The position numbers were made by a program, and so were the translations under genes. DNA of 41,390 bases, from NCBI GenBank assembly GCA_002381565.1, contig DFWZ01000030.1, forward strand, positions 1 to 41,390. The letters are read 5' to 3'. The stretch comes from Gallionella sp. UBA4121 (GTDB taxonomy: Bacteria > Pseudomonadota > Gammaproteobacteria > Burkholderiales > Gallionellaceae). The notes beneath the pieces are model-generated. The model was not told the origin of the DNA. It saw nothing but the letters and a program-made list of their open reading frames with translations, and did not search any database. Positions 16,362 through 23,122 of this stretch are shown here, one piece after another; within the stretch, counting starts at the first letter, position 1, and each line of letters starts with the position of its first letter.

Positions 16362-16874
16362 ATGTATCAGATACTTAAACAAATTATCAGAACCGGCATC
16401 AGGACTGAAGCCGCGCCACAAGTGGACGAGGCGATGCGCGTCGAACCGCAGCGCTTGCAGCAGCAAATTCTGGATGTGTTCGGCGGTGCGCTGGCCATCC
16501 GATTCGTGGATGCAGGATCATGTAACGGCTGCGAACTGGAAATCCACGCGATCAATAATGCGTATTACAATCTTGAAGGACTCGGCATCAGATTCGTCGC
16601 CAGTCCGCGCCATGCGGATCTGTTGCTGGTGACAGGCCCGGTGTCGCGCCACATGATCATTGCCTTGAAGCGCACCTATGATGCGATGCCTGACCCGAAG
16701 CTGGTGGTGGCCATCGGCGAGTGTGCCTGCGATGGCGGAATGTTCGGTGAGAGCTACGCGAGTTGCGGAAAAGTTTCCAATGTCATTCCGGTGGATGTGG
16801 CGGTGCAAGGTTGTCCGCCATCACCCACAGCGATTATGCAAGGCATACTCACCGCGATCAACGCAAAGAAATGA
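16362..16874 (+). CDS. hyfI: Ehr/hydrogenase-4 small subunit-like Fe-S protein (NuoB/HyfI family)
   Basis: A 170-aa member of the NuoB/HyfI/HycG family. The four-cysteine site for the proximal [4Fe-4S] cluster (N2 equivalent) is intact: DAGSCNGCELE (C54, C57), VAIGECACDGG (C121) and VAVQGCPPSP (C151). It is therefore electron-competent, in contrast to the large subunit, which has lost its NiFe ligands. GAGG next to the preceding stop codon serves as ribosome-binding site, nine bases downstream of the large-subunit gene. No HyfH- or NuoI-like two-cluster subunit follows: the operon ends here, and the last 17 bases overlap the 3' end of convergent sthA. Electrons must enter through a partner encoded elsewhere or directly at the small subunit. 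EhrS position. Confidence 0.93.
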   Translation: MYQILKQIIRTGIRTEAAPQVDEAMRVEPQRLQQQILDVFGGALAIRFVDAGSCNGCELEIHAINNAYYNLEGLGIRFVASPRHADLLLVTGPVSRHMIIALKRTYDAMPDPKLVVAIGECACDGGMFGESYASCGKVSNVIPVDVAVQGCPPSPTAIMQGILTAINAKK

Positions 16875-18279
16875 TGCGTGAAATCGGCTGGGGACTTTTG
16901 CGTAACTCCAGTTGGTGTGTGCAATCCAGTGCGGCGAGTTTGTAGCATTCCGCGAGTGTCGGGTAGTTGAAGACATTGGCGACCAGATCGCGCACCGTGC
17001 CTTTGAGATTCATCACCAGTTGCCCGATGTGGACGAGTTCGCTGGCCTGCTCGCCGACGATATGCACGCCCAGCAGTTTTTCATTGCGCACATCCACGAT
17101 CAGCTTGAGTAACCCTTGCGCGTCGCCGATGATCTGTCCGCGCGCACTGTCCTTGAAACGGGCATGCCCGACCACGTAAGGTATATTCTCCTGCCGGACT
17201 TCCTTTTCGGTTTTGCCGACGTAGGAGATTTCCGGGATGGTGTAGACCGCCATCGGCAGATTTTCCGCTGCGACATGTGTGCCTCCGCCAAAGGCGTACA
17301 GCACCGCGGCGCGACCCTGTTCCATGCCGGTCGAGGCTAAAGCGGGTCGGCCGATCAGATCGCCCACGGCAAAGATGTGCGGCACGCTGGTTTGGAAATG
17401 CCCGTTGACGGCTATCCAGCCGTCTTGCGCGGATATTCCTGCGCGCTCAACGTGCAGTCCCTCGCTGTTGGGTTCGCGCCCCTGAGCATAGAGCACGGCA
17501 TCGGTGCGTATCTGTTTGCCGCTTTCCAGCAGGGTGAGCGTGGAATTTTCTTCGCGGCGAATTTGGGCTACGCGTTCTTTCATGTGGAATGTGACGCCCA
17601 TGTCCAGAAAACTCTCAGTCAGCACGCCGACCACGTCTTCACTCAGATAGTCGAGCAATTGTTCATGATTGTCCACCACGCTGACCTGAACGCCCAGCGC
17701 TGCAAATATCGAGACAAATTCGCAGCCGATCACGCCGCCGCCCACCACCAGCAGACTGTCCGGCAGATGGCGCAGATTCAGGATGGAAGTCGAGTCCAGT
17801 ACGGTCTTCTTGTCGAAGGGGATGTTGATTGGTCGACGCGGACGGGAGCCTGTGGCAAGCACGATGACATCAGCAGTAATCTGGCGTGTGTTGCCCGCCG
17901 TATCAACAACTTCAACTTTGTTTGGATCGACAAATGAGGCCTCCCCCGGAATCAACGCGACCCCAGAACTCAGCAAGCGTTGCAGAATGACCGATTCCTG
18001 CTGGGCGATGACCCCTTCCTTGCGCCGTACCGCATCCGCCAGCAGGCCATGACGACTGCGAGCGTCTGGCGCTACCGCCTGGCGCATCCCGCCGGTGCGG
18101 CTGAGAAGATAGGCGACTTCACGCATCGCCTTGCTGGGAATCGTGCCGGTTTGCAATCCTGCGCCCCCTATCTTAGGTTTGCGTTCGATGATCGCGGCGC
18201 GTTTGCCCATGCGCGCCGCCTGCCACGCTGCATGCTGTCCGGCGGGGCCTGTGCCTATGATGAGTATGTCGTAGTTCAT
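16858..18279 (-). CDS. sthA: Soluble pyridine nucleotide transhydrogenase
   Basis: A 473-aa flavoprotein of the FAD/NAD-linked disulfide reductase family: N-terminal FAD loop DILIIGTGPAGQHAAW, second dinucleotide site LLVVGGGVIGCEFVSIF (about 175-190), FAD motif HIFAVGDLIGRPALAS and a C-terminal dimerisation domain. In place of the redox-active CxxxxC it has GGAGLQTGTIPSKAMRE, lacking the cysteines, as in SthA, so it is neither a lipoamide nor a mercuric reductase. SthA moves reducing equivalents between NADPH and NADH in the cytoplasm. The Shine-Dalgarno AGAGG (8-base spacing) lies within the terminal inverted repeat of the MITE-like element upstream. The 3' end overlaps the convergent small-subunit gene by 17 bases. 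It is downstream of metG on the same strand. Confidence 0.93.
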   Translation of the reverse strand: MNYDILIIGTGPAGQHAAWQAARMGKRAAIIERKPKIGGAGLQTGTIPSKAMREVAYLLSRTGGMRQAVAPDARSRHGLLADAVRRKEGVIAQQESVILQRLLSSGVALIPGEASFVDPNKVEVVDTAGNTRQITADVIVLATGSRPRRPINIPFDKKTVLDSTSILNLRHLPDSLLVVGGGVIGCEFVSIFAALGVQVSVVDNHEQLLDYLSEDVVGVLTESFLDMGVTFHMKERVAQIRREENSTLTLLESGKQIRTDAVLYAQGREPNSEGLHVERAGISAQDGWIAVNGHFQTSVPHIFAVGDLIGRPALASTGMEQGRAAVLYAFGGGTHVAAENLPMAVYTIPEISYVGKTEKEVRQENIPYVVGHARFKDSARGQIIGDAQGLLKLIVDVRNEKLLGVHIVGEQASELVHIGQLVMNLKGTVRDLVANVFNYPTLAECYKLAALDCTHQLELRKSPQPISRIISLR

Positions 18280-18286
18280 GCTGGGG

Positions 18287-18422
18287 ACCTCTAAAAATCC
18301 ATTTTTTGGGCAAATCGCGGCGTCGCGTGCTCGCTCATTCCTCGCCTATCAATTTGATATGTCTCGTTATTCGCTGTGCGGCTCCTTGCGCTTCATCCCA
18401 AAACTCTTGATTTTTAGAGGTT
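18287..18422. mobile_element. MITE-like palindromic element between metG and sthA
   Basis: A 136-bp unit bounded by a perfect 13-bp inverted repeat: ACCTCTAAAAATC at 18287-18299 and its complement at 18410-18422. A second inner pair (TTTTGGG near 18303-18310 and CCCAAAA near 18398-18404) continues the pairing, and a TATCAA/TTGATA palindrome (18347-18359) sits almost exactly at the centre. No ORF is inside. This is the shape of a nonautonomous miniature element or large dispersed palindrome. The left repeat, read on the minus strand, provides the AGAGG ribosome-binding site of sthA. I see no other copy in this window and no clear target-site duplication, so mobility is an inference. Confidence 0.6.
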
Positions 18423-18460
18423 CCCGGAAGGTGTTCCTGTGAACAATTGGATGTACTTGT

Positions 18461-20575
18461 CTATTTGATACGCATGCCGGGCGCAGCACCCTCATCCGGG
18501 CTCAGGATATACAGCCCCGACTCGCTCCCCGATGCGGCCAGCACCATGCCCTCACTCATGCCGAACTTCATCTTGCGTGCGGCCAGGTTGGCAACCATTA
18601 CCGTCATGCGCCCCTTGAGTTTTTCAGGATCGTAAGCTGATTTGATGCCGGCGAATACGGTGCGAGGAGCTTCCTCGCCGATGTCCAGCGTCAGTTTCAA
18701 CAGTTTTTCAGCGCCTTCCACATGCTCGGCGTTGACGATTTTTGCGACGCGCAGGTCGATCTTGGCAAAATCTTCGATGCTGATGGTCTCGGTGATCGGT
18801 GCAATAGCATGTTGCTGCGCCTCGGCATGGCGCGTTTGGGAGTGTGATTCGGTCATGGGTTTCATGCTTTCCAGGTTGGCGGCGGTCATCGCTTCGATCA
18901 GCTTCGGATCGAGGCGGGTTGCCAGGTGTTGATAGGTGTTGATGGTATGTCCGGCAGGTAAGGTTTGCCAAGTATCATTCCAGGCCAGCGGTGGAATGTT
19001 GAGGAAGTCCTCGACTTGCCCCGCCAGCACGGGCAGCACGGGTTTCAGATACAGCGTCAGGTCGCGGAACAGCGTCATTGCGGTGGAGCAGGCTGTATGC
19101 AGTTCGACGTCTTTTCCTGCCAATTTGGCCAGCTCCCAAGGTTTTTGTTCGGCGATGTACTGATTCGCCACGTCGGCCAGACGCATGATTTCGCGCAAAG
19201 CTCGGGAAAAATCGCGCTGCTCGTAGCAATGCGCGATGGTGCCGCTCCTGAATACAGATTCAAAATCAGCTGTGGCAGCAGTATCCGTCTGACCGAGTTT
19301 CCCGTCGAAGCGTTTTGCTATGAAACCCGCGCAGCGGCTGGCGATGTTGATGTATTTTCCGATCAGGTCTGAATTTACCTTGGCGACGAAATCGTCAAGG
19401 TTCAGATCCAGGTCTTCCATCGTGCCGTTGATCTTGGCGGCGTAGTAGTAGCGCAGGTATTCGGTGTTCTTTATGTTCTCGATATAACTCCTGGCGGTGA
19501 TGAAGGTGCCGCGCGATTTGCTCATCTTCTCGCCGTTGACCGTCAAAAAGCCGTGCGCGAACAACTTGGTAGGCGTGCGAAAACCTGCGTGCTCAAGCAT
19601 CGCAGGCCAGAACAGTGCGTGGAAATACAGGATATCCTTGCCGATGAAATGGTACAGTTCGGCCTTGGAATCGGGCTTCCAGTATTCGTCAAAGTCCAGA
19701 GCGCTCATCGCGCCTCCCCCCTGAATCCCGGATCCTGCATCCTGCATCCTGCTGTTACACAGTTGCTTGAAGCTGCCCATGTAGCCGACCGGCGCATCCA
19801 GCCAGACGTAGAAATATTTGCCCGGTGCATCCGGGATTTCGAAGCCGAAATAGGGCGCATCGCGCGAGATGTCCCAGTCGGACAGCTTGTTTTCACCCTC
19901 AGTCCCCAGCCATTCCTGCATCTTGTTGGCAGCTTCCGCCTGTAGCGCGCCGCTCCTGGTCCAGGTGCGCAAAAACTGCTGGCAGGTGTCGGCGGACAGT
20001 TTGAAGAAATAATGATCGGAATGGCGCAGCACAGGCGCAGCGCCGGAGACGGCTGAATACGGATTGATCAGCTCAATCGGGGCGTAGGCCGCGCCGCATA
20101 CCTCGCAATTGTCTCCATACTGGTCCTTCGCATGGCACTTCGGGCATTCGCCCTTGATGAAGCGATCCGGCAGGAACATGTTCTTGACCGGATCGTAGAA
20201 TTGCTCGATGGAGCGCACGTCGATCAGATCGGCGGCCTTGAGTTTGCGATAGATGTCTTGCGCAAAATCACGGGTCTCGTCGGAATTGGTCGAACCGTAA
20301 TGGTCGAATTCGACGTGAAAAGCCGCAAAATCGTCGTAGTGTTCCTGCCACACGCGCGCGATCAGTTGTTCAGGCGTGATGCCTTCCGCTTCGGCGCGCA
20401 GCATGATAGGCGTGCCGTGCGTGTCGTCCGCACATACGTAATGCACCTCGTGCCCGCGCATCTTCTGGAAGCGCACCCAGATGTCGGTCTGGATGTATTC
20501 GACCAGATGGCCCAGGTGAATGCTGCCATTGGCATAGGGTAGGGCGGAGGTGACGAGGATTTTTCGCGTAGTCAT
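18461..20575 (-). CDS. metG: Methionyl-tRNA synthetase
   Basis: A 704-aa class-I aminoacyl-tRNA synthetase charging tRNA-Met. Visible are the ATP-binding HLGH (residues 20-23), the zinc knuckle CPKC...CEVC (about 145-160), KMSKS (350-354) and a C-terminal EMAP/Trbp111-like tRNA-binding OB domain (about 600-704, DLRVAKIVNAEHVEGAEKLL), the long dimeric form seen in E. coli. Between CNSR and DFDEYWKPD a stretch reading MQDAGSGIQGGG is encoded by four 7-bp tandem units (19723-19750), so a repeat has been inserted or expanded in a surface loop of the catalytic domain. It is divergent from apbC with 109 bases between starts; sthA follows on the same strand after the MITE-like element. Confidence 0.98.
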   Translation of the reverse strand: MTTRKILVTSALPYANGSIHLGHLVEYIQTDIWVRFQKMRGHEVHYVCADDTHGTPIMLRAEAEGITPEQLIARVWQEHYDDFAAFHVEFDHYGSTNSDETRDFAQDIYRKLKAADLIDVRSIEQFYDPVKNMFLPDRFIKGECPKCHAKDQYGDNCEVCGAAYAPIELINPYSAVSGAAPVLRHSDHYFFKLSADTCQQFLRTWTRSGALQAEAANKMQEWLGTEGENKLSDWDISRDAPYFGFEIPDAPGKYFYVWLDAPVGYMGSFKQLCNSRMQDAGSGIQGGGAMSALDFDEYWKPDSKAELYHFIGKDILYFHALFWPAMLEHAGFRTPTKLFAHGFLTVNGEKMSKSRGTFITARSYIENIKNTEYLRYYYAAKINGTMEDLDLNLDDFVAKVNSDLIGKYINIASRCAGFIAKRFDGKLGQTDTAATADFESVFRSGTIAHCYEQRDFSRALREIMRLADVANQYIAEQKPWELAKLAGKDVELHTACSTAMTLFRDLTLYLKPVLPVLAGQVEDFLNIPPLAWNDTWQTLPAGHTINTYQHLATRLDPKLIEAMTAANLESMKPMTESHSQTRHAEAQQHAIAPITETISIEDFAKIDLRVAKIVNAEHVEGAEKLLKLTLDIGEEAPRTVFAGIKSAYDPEKLKGRMTVMVANLAARKMKFGMSEGMVLAASGSESGLYILSPDEGAAPGMRIK
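19723..19750. repeat. Four heptamer tandem units inside metG
   Basis: Units GAATCCC, GGATCCT, GCATCCT and GCATCCT follow each other with an exact 7-bp period. They are translated on the minus strand as part of MQDAGSGIQGG in a loop where E. coli MetG has only a few residues. Confidence 0.75.
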
Positions 20576-20684
20576 GGAAACGAGCCGGATTCTAAAAGTG
20601 CGGCCATTTTAGCAAATCGCGCGCACCGGCGGCGAATTGGTTAGAATTACGCCCCAGCGATTATTTATGGCCAAAGAGGATGTG

Positions 20685-21779
20685 ATGAGTTTTAACGATA
20701 CTGATGTGCAAAATGCGCTGAAGAATCTGATTGATCCGAATACCAGGAGGGATTTTGTCAGCGGCAAATCCGTGAAGAACGTCAGAATAAGCGGAAACGA
20801 TGTCTCGCTGGACATCCTGCTGGGCTACCCGGCAAAAAGCGTATGGGAAGAAATCCGCGCGCAGGTGACGGCGCATCTTGAAAGCGTTTTGCCGGATGCG
20901 GGCTCGATTAATGTGACGGTGTCCAGCCGTGTCGTGCCGCACGCGGTGCAGCGCGGCGTCAAGCTGGTGGATGGTGTGAAGAACATCATCGCGGTGGCCA
21001 GCGGCAAGGGCGGCGTGGGTAAATCCACCACCGCCGTGAATCTGGCGCTGGCGCTGGCGGCGGAAGGCGCGCGCGTCGGCTTGCTGGATGCCGATATTTA
21101 CGGCCCGTCGCAACCGACCATGCTGGGCATTTCCGGTCAGACGAAATCGCGCGATGGTCAGTTGATGGAGCCGATGACGAATTACGGTATCCAGTCCATG
21201 TCCATCGCTTACACGATTCCGGGCGATGATGCGCCAATGATCTGGCGCGGCCCGATGGTGACGCAGGCGCTCGATCAACTGCTGCGCCAGACGCACTGGG
21301 ATGATCTGGATTATCTGGTGGTGGACCTGCCGCCGGGCACCGGCGATATTCAGCTCACTCTGGCGCAAAAAGTGCCGGTCACCGGTGCCGTGATCGTCAC
21401 CACGCCGCAGGACATCGCGCTGATGGATGCGCGCAAGGGATTGAAGATGTTTGAAAAGGTTGGCGTCAAGATCATCGGTATCGTGGAAAACATGAGCACC
21501 CATATCTGTTCACAGTGCGGGCACGAAGAACATATCTTTGGCGCGGGCGGCGGAGAGAAAATGTGTGCCGATTACAGCGTTGAGTTTTTTGGGGGTTTGC
21601 CGCTGGATATTCGTATCCGCGAGCAGGCCGATGCCGGACGACCTACCGTGGTGGCCGACCCCGACGGCAGCATCGCCCGTGCGTACAAACAGATTGCGCG
21701 CCGCATTGCGGTGAAGGTTGCAGAAATGGCGCAGGATCACAGCGCGGCATTCCCGAAAATCGTGGTGCAGAATACTTAA
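20685..21779 (+). CDS. apbC: Iron-sulfur cluster carrier protein ApbC (Mrp/NBP35 family)
   Basis: A 364-aa P-loop ATPase that binds and transfers Fe-S clusters. The N-terminal MIP18/DUF59-type domain (about 1-90, NDTDVQNALKNLIDPN) precedes the deviant Walker A loop GKGGVGKSTT at residues 107-116, the DADIYGPSQPTML signature, the Walker B-like VDLPPGTGDIQLTL and the cluster-binding CSQC (C275, C278). The chosen start (20685, MSFNDTD) has AGAGGA just upstream, though the spacing is short; an ATG six codons earlier (20667) is possible. The gene is divergent from metG. It is followed by dcd after a gap made almost wholly of heptamer repeats. By family it helps load Fe-S clusters onto cytoplasmic proteins, which may include the Ehr-like and complex I-like enzymes. 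Confidence 0.95.
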   Translation: MSFNDTDVQNALKNLIDPNTRRDFVSGKSVKNVRISGNDVSLDILLGYPAKSVWEEIRAQVTAHLESVLPDAGSINVTVSSRVVPHAVQRGVKLVDGVKNIIAVASGKGGVGKSTTAVNLALALAAEGARVGLLDADIYGPSQPTMLGISGQTKSRDGQLMEPMTNYGIQSMSIAYTIPGDDAPMIWRGPMVTQALDQLLRQTHWDDLDYLVVDLPPGTGDIQLTLAQKVPVTGAVIVTTPQDIALMDARKGLKMFEKVGVKIIGIVENMSTHICSQCGHEEHIFGAGGGEKMCADYSVEFFGGLPLDIRIREQADAGRPTVVADPDGSIARAYKQIARRIAVKVAEMAQDHSAAFPKIVVQNT

Positions 21780-21792
21780 TAAGGAGGGACGT

Positions 21793-21827
21793 GATAATTG
21801 ATAATTGATAATTGATAATTGATAATT
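21793..21827. repeat. Five perfect GATAATT tandem units
   Basis: Five exact consecutive copies of the heptamer GATAATT lie 13 bases after the apbC stop codon. They contain stop codons in several frames and are not coding. Confidence 0.9.
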
Positions 21828-21848
21828 AAAAGCCAAATCAAGGTTTTG

Positions 21849-21883
21849 CATTATCCATTTTTCATTACCCATTATCCATTGCA
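21849..21883. repeat. Five degenerate heptamers (CATTATC type) just before dcd
   Basis: CATTATC, CATTTTT, CATTACC, CATTATC and CATTGCA follow each other with an exact 7-bp period and end nine bases before the dcd start codon, in the place where a Shine-Dalgarno would be expected. CATTATC-type units are roughly the reverse complement of the GATAATT units 22 bases upstream, so the two arrays could pair. Confidence 0.75.
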
Positions 21884-21892
21884 CTTAAAAAT

Positions 21893-22459
21893 ATGAGCAT
21901 AAAATCAGATAAATGGATACGCCGCATGGCGGAGCAGCACGGCATGATCGAACCGTTTTCGCCTGTTCAGGTGAAAGAGGTGGATGGCAAACGCATCGTG
22001 TCTTACGGCACATCGAGCTATGGCTACGATATTCGCTGCTCGAATGAATTCAAGTTGTTCACCAACATCAACAGCACCATCGTCGACCCGAAAAATTTCG
22101 ACCCGAATTCCTTTGTCGAGGTTACCGCCGACTACTGCATCATTCCGCCCAATTCGTTCGCGCTGGCGCGCACCGTGGAGTATTTCCGCATTCCGCGCTC
22201 CGTGCTGACGGTGTGCCTGGGCAAGTCCACTTATGCGCGCTGCGGCATCATCGTCAATGTCACGCCGTTCGAGCCGGAGTGGGAAGGTTATGTGACGCTG
22301 GAGTTTTCCAATACCACGCCGCTGCCCGCCAAGATTTACGCCAACGAAGGCATCGCGCAAGTGCTGTTCTTCGAGAGCGATGAGGTCTGCGAGACATCCT
22401 ACAAGGACCGTGGCGGCAAGTATCAGGGGCAGGTTGGTGTGACGTTGCCGAAAATGTAA
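21893..22459 (+). CDS. dcd: dCTP deaminase
   Basis: A 188-aa trimeric enzyme that deaminates dCTP to dUTP, feeding dUMP and so thymidylate synthesis; thyA lies 4 kb further on. The whole protein aligns with the family: IVSYGTSSYGYDIRCSNEF, NSFALARTVEYFRIPRSVL, the nucleotide-binding GKSTYARCGI and the active-site segment FEPEWEGYVTLEFSNTTPLPAKIYANEGIAQVLFF with the catalytic Glu in VTLEFSN. Length is normal. The ATG at 21893 follows an array of heptamer repeats and lacks a recognisable Shine-Dalgarno, which is odd for a housekeeping gene and may mean weak or leaderless-type initiation. Confidence 0.97.
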   Translation: MSIKSDKWIRRMAEQHGMIEPFSPVQVKEVDGKRIVSYGTSSYGYDIRCSNEFKLFTNINSTIVDPKNFDPNSFVEVTADYCIIPPNSFALARTVEYFRIPRSVLTVCLGKSTYARCGIIVNVTPFEPEWEGYVTLEFSNTTPLPAKIYANEGIAQVLFFESDEVCETSYKDRGGKYQGQVGVTLPKM

Positions 22460-22499
22460 TGGATCGCTATTCCGGCCCCCGAATGTAGCCGTCGGGGGC

Positions 22500-22545
22500 G
22501 GAATCCAGCGATTTTATAAAACTGGATTCCCGCTTTTGCGGGAAT
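22500..22545. repeat. Compound palindromic repeat between dcd and the small ORF
   Basis: GGAATCCAG (22500-22508) and CTGGATTCC (22522-22530) form one inverted pair, and ATTCCCGC/GCGGGAAT (22526-22533 with 22538-22545) forms an 8-bp hairpin overlapping it. 'GGATTCCCGC...GCGGGAATGAC' units are widely dispersed in betaproteobacteria. It may also act as the dcd transcript end. Confidence 0.7.
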
Positions 22546-22569
22546 GACAAAGTCGGAGTTGGTTCGCAA

Positions 22570-22794
22570 GTGAAAAAAACTGATAGACCCATCATCTGGC
22601 GAGGCCCCAAAGGGGATGTGATCGCCTGTGTGGAAAAAAACAAGGTGATGGGAGAAAACTTCGAAGAAATTCGCCAGGTTTGCCAGGATGCGCTGGACGA
22701 CGCCGTGCTGATGGGTTGCGATGAGCAGCAGGTGCGGCAGGCCATGATCGGGTTGATTGGCGAGCTCGCAGGCTCCTATGCGCCACAGGAATAG
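22570..22794 (+). CDS. Small conserved-looking cytoplasmic protein, function unknown
   Basis: A 74-aa protein (KKTDRPIIWRGPKGDV... to ...LIGELAGSYAPQE). The start is GTG at 22570, with GGAG eleven bases upstream in the tail of the preceding repeat. It has no signal peptide or membrane segment. The composition is mixed and acidic, with two helices likely in the second half (ENFEEIRQVCQDALDDAVLMG and EQQVRQAMIGLIGELAG). I recognise no domain. Codon use resembles the neighbouring genes, which favours a real gene. It lies between dcd and the decarboxylase leader region, all on the plus strand. Confidence 0.6.
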   Translation: MKKTDRPIIWRGPKGDVIACVEKNKVMGENFEEIRQVCQDALDDAVLMGCDEQQVRQAMIGLIGELAGSYAPQE

Positions 22795-22889
22795 TACTTC
22801 GCTGAATAGCCGAGAAAAAACCTTCTCACGTAAACTTGTAAATCTGCGACAATCCGCGCCAATTCGTTATTCCCACTGGGAGCTCAAAC

Positions 22890-22958
22890 ATGAAATTTCG
22901 TTTTAGTTTTAGTTTCGGCTTCGCCTCACTGAACCTACGTTTTTCATTTGCTTTATAA
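22890..22958 (+). CDS. Leader ORF 1, MKFRF-type, upstream of the decarboxylase
   Basis: A 22-codon frame starting ATG at 22890 with GGGAG (22878-22882) seven bases upstream. The peptide starts MKFRFSFSFGFAS and is strikingly Phe-rich. Its start region (GGGAG, spacer, ATGAAATTTCGTTTTAG) is repeated 113 bases downstream as leader ORF 2 and, less exactly, at the start of the decarboxylase itself. A GGC-TTC-GCC mini-hairpin lies in the middle, followed by TCACTGAA, as in ORF 2. It may be translated as a regulatory peptide or be a duplicated start module. Confidence 0.4.
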   Translation: MKFRFSFSFGFASLNLRFSFAL

Positions 22959-23002
22959 AGCTGCAAGTATTTAATGTTATTTTTCCCGTTGGGAGTTTAA
23001 AT

Positions 23003-23050
23003 ATGAAGTTCCGTTTTAGCTCAGGCACAGTCAGGCTGTGCCTTCACTGA
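23003..23050 (+). CDS. Leader ORF 2, MKFRF-type, upstream of the decarboxylase
   Basis: A 15-codon frame from the ATG at 23003, with GGGAG (22991-22995) seven bases upstream. The peptide is MKFRFSSGTVRLCLH. It contains a perfect 8-bp hairpin (AGGCACAG/CTGTGCCT, 23023-23043) followed by TCACTGAA. Start region, hairpin position and the TCACTGAA tail correspond to leader ORF 1, though the two frames diverge after six codons. Confidence 0.4.
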   Translation: MKFRFSSGTVRLCLH

Positions 23051-23068
23051 AGCTCTGCATCTACCCCG

Positions 23069-23074
23069 TATAAT
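23069..23074 (+). promoter_or_regulatory. Candidate -10 box of the decarboxylase gene
   Basis: A perfect TATAAT lies about 50 bases before the decarboxylase start, with only weak -35 matches upstream (ACTGAA at 17-base spacing). If used, the main transcript starts downstream of both leader ORFs; if an upstream promoter is used, the leaders are part of the mRNA. Confidence 0.4.
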
Positions 23075-23122
23075 GATATATAGTCAATTTGTTTTTTGCT
23101 GTTTGCTTGTTAGGAGTTGTTC

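Noticed and set aside
17914..18200. sthA as a second dihydrolipoamide dehydrogenase
   Set aside because: The redox-active CxxxxC is absent (GGAGLQTGTIPSKA), which fits SthA and excludes lipoamide reduction.
21793..21883. CRISPR-like array
   Set aside because: The units are 7 bp with no spacers between them, far too short for CRISPR repeats.
22870..23122. A known riboswitch or the alphaproteobacterial speF element before the decarboxylase
   Set aside because: I could not match conserved loop sequences of any riboswitch class I know; the shared parts are start-codon regions and hairpins of different length.
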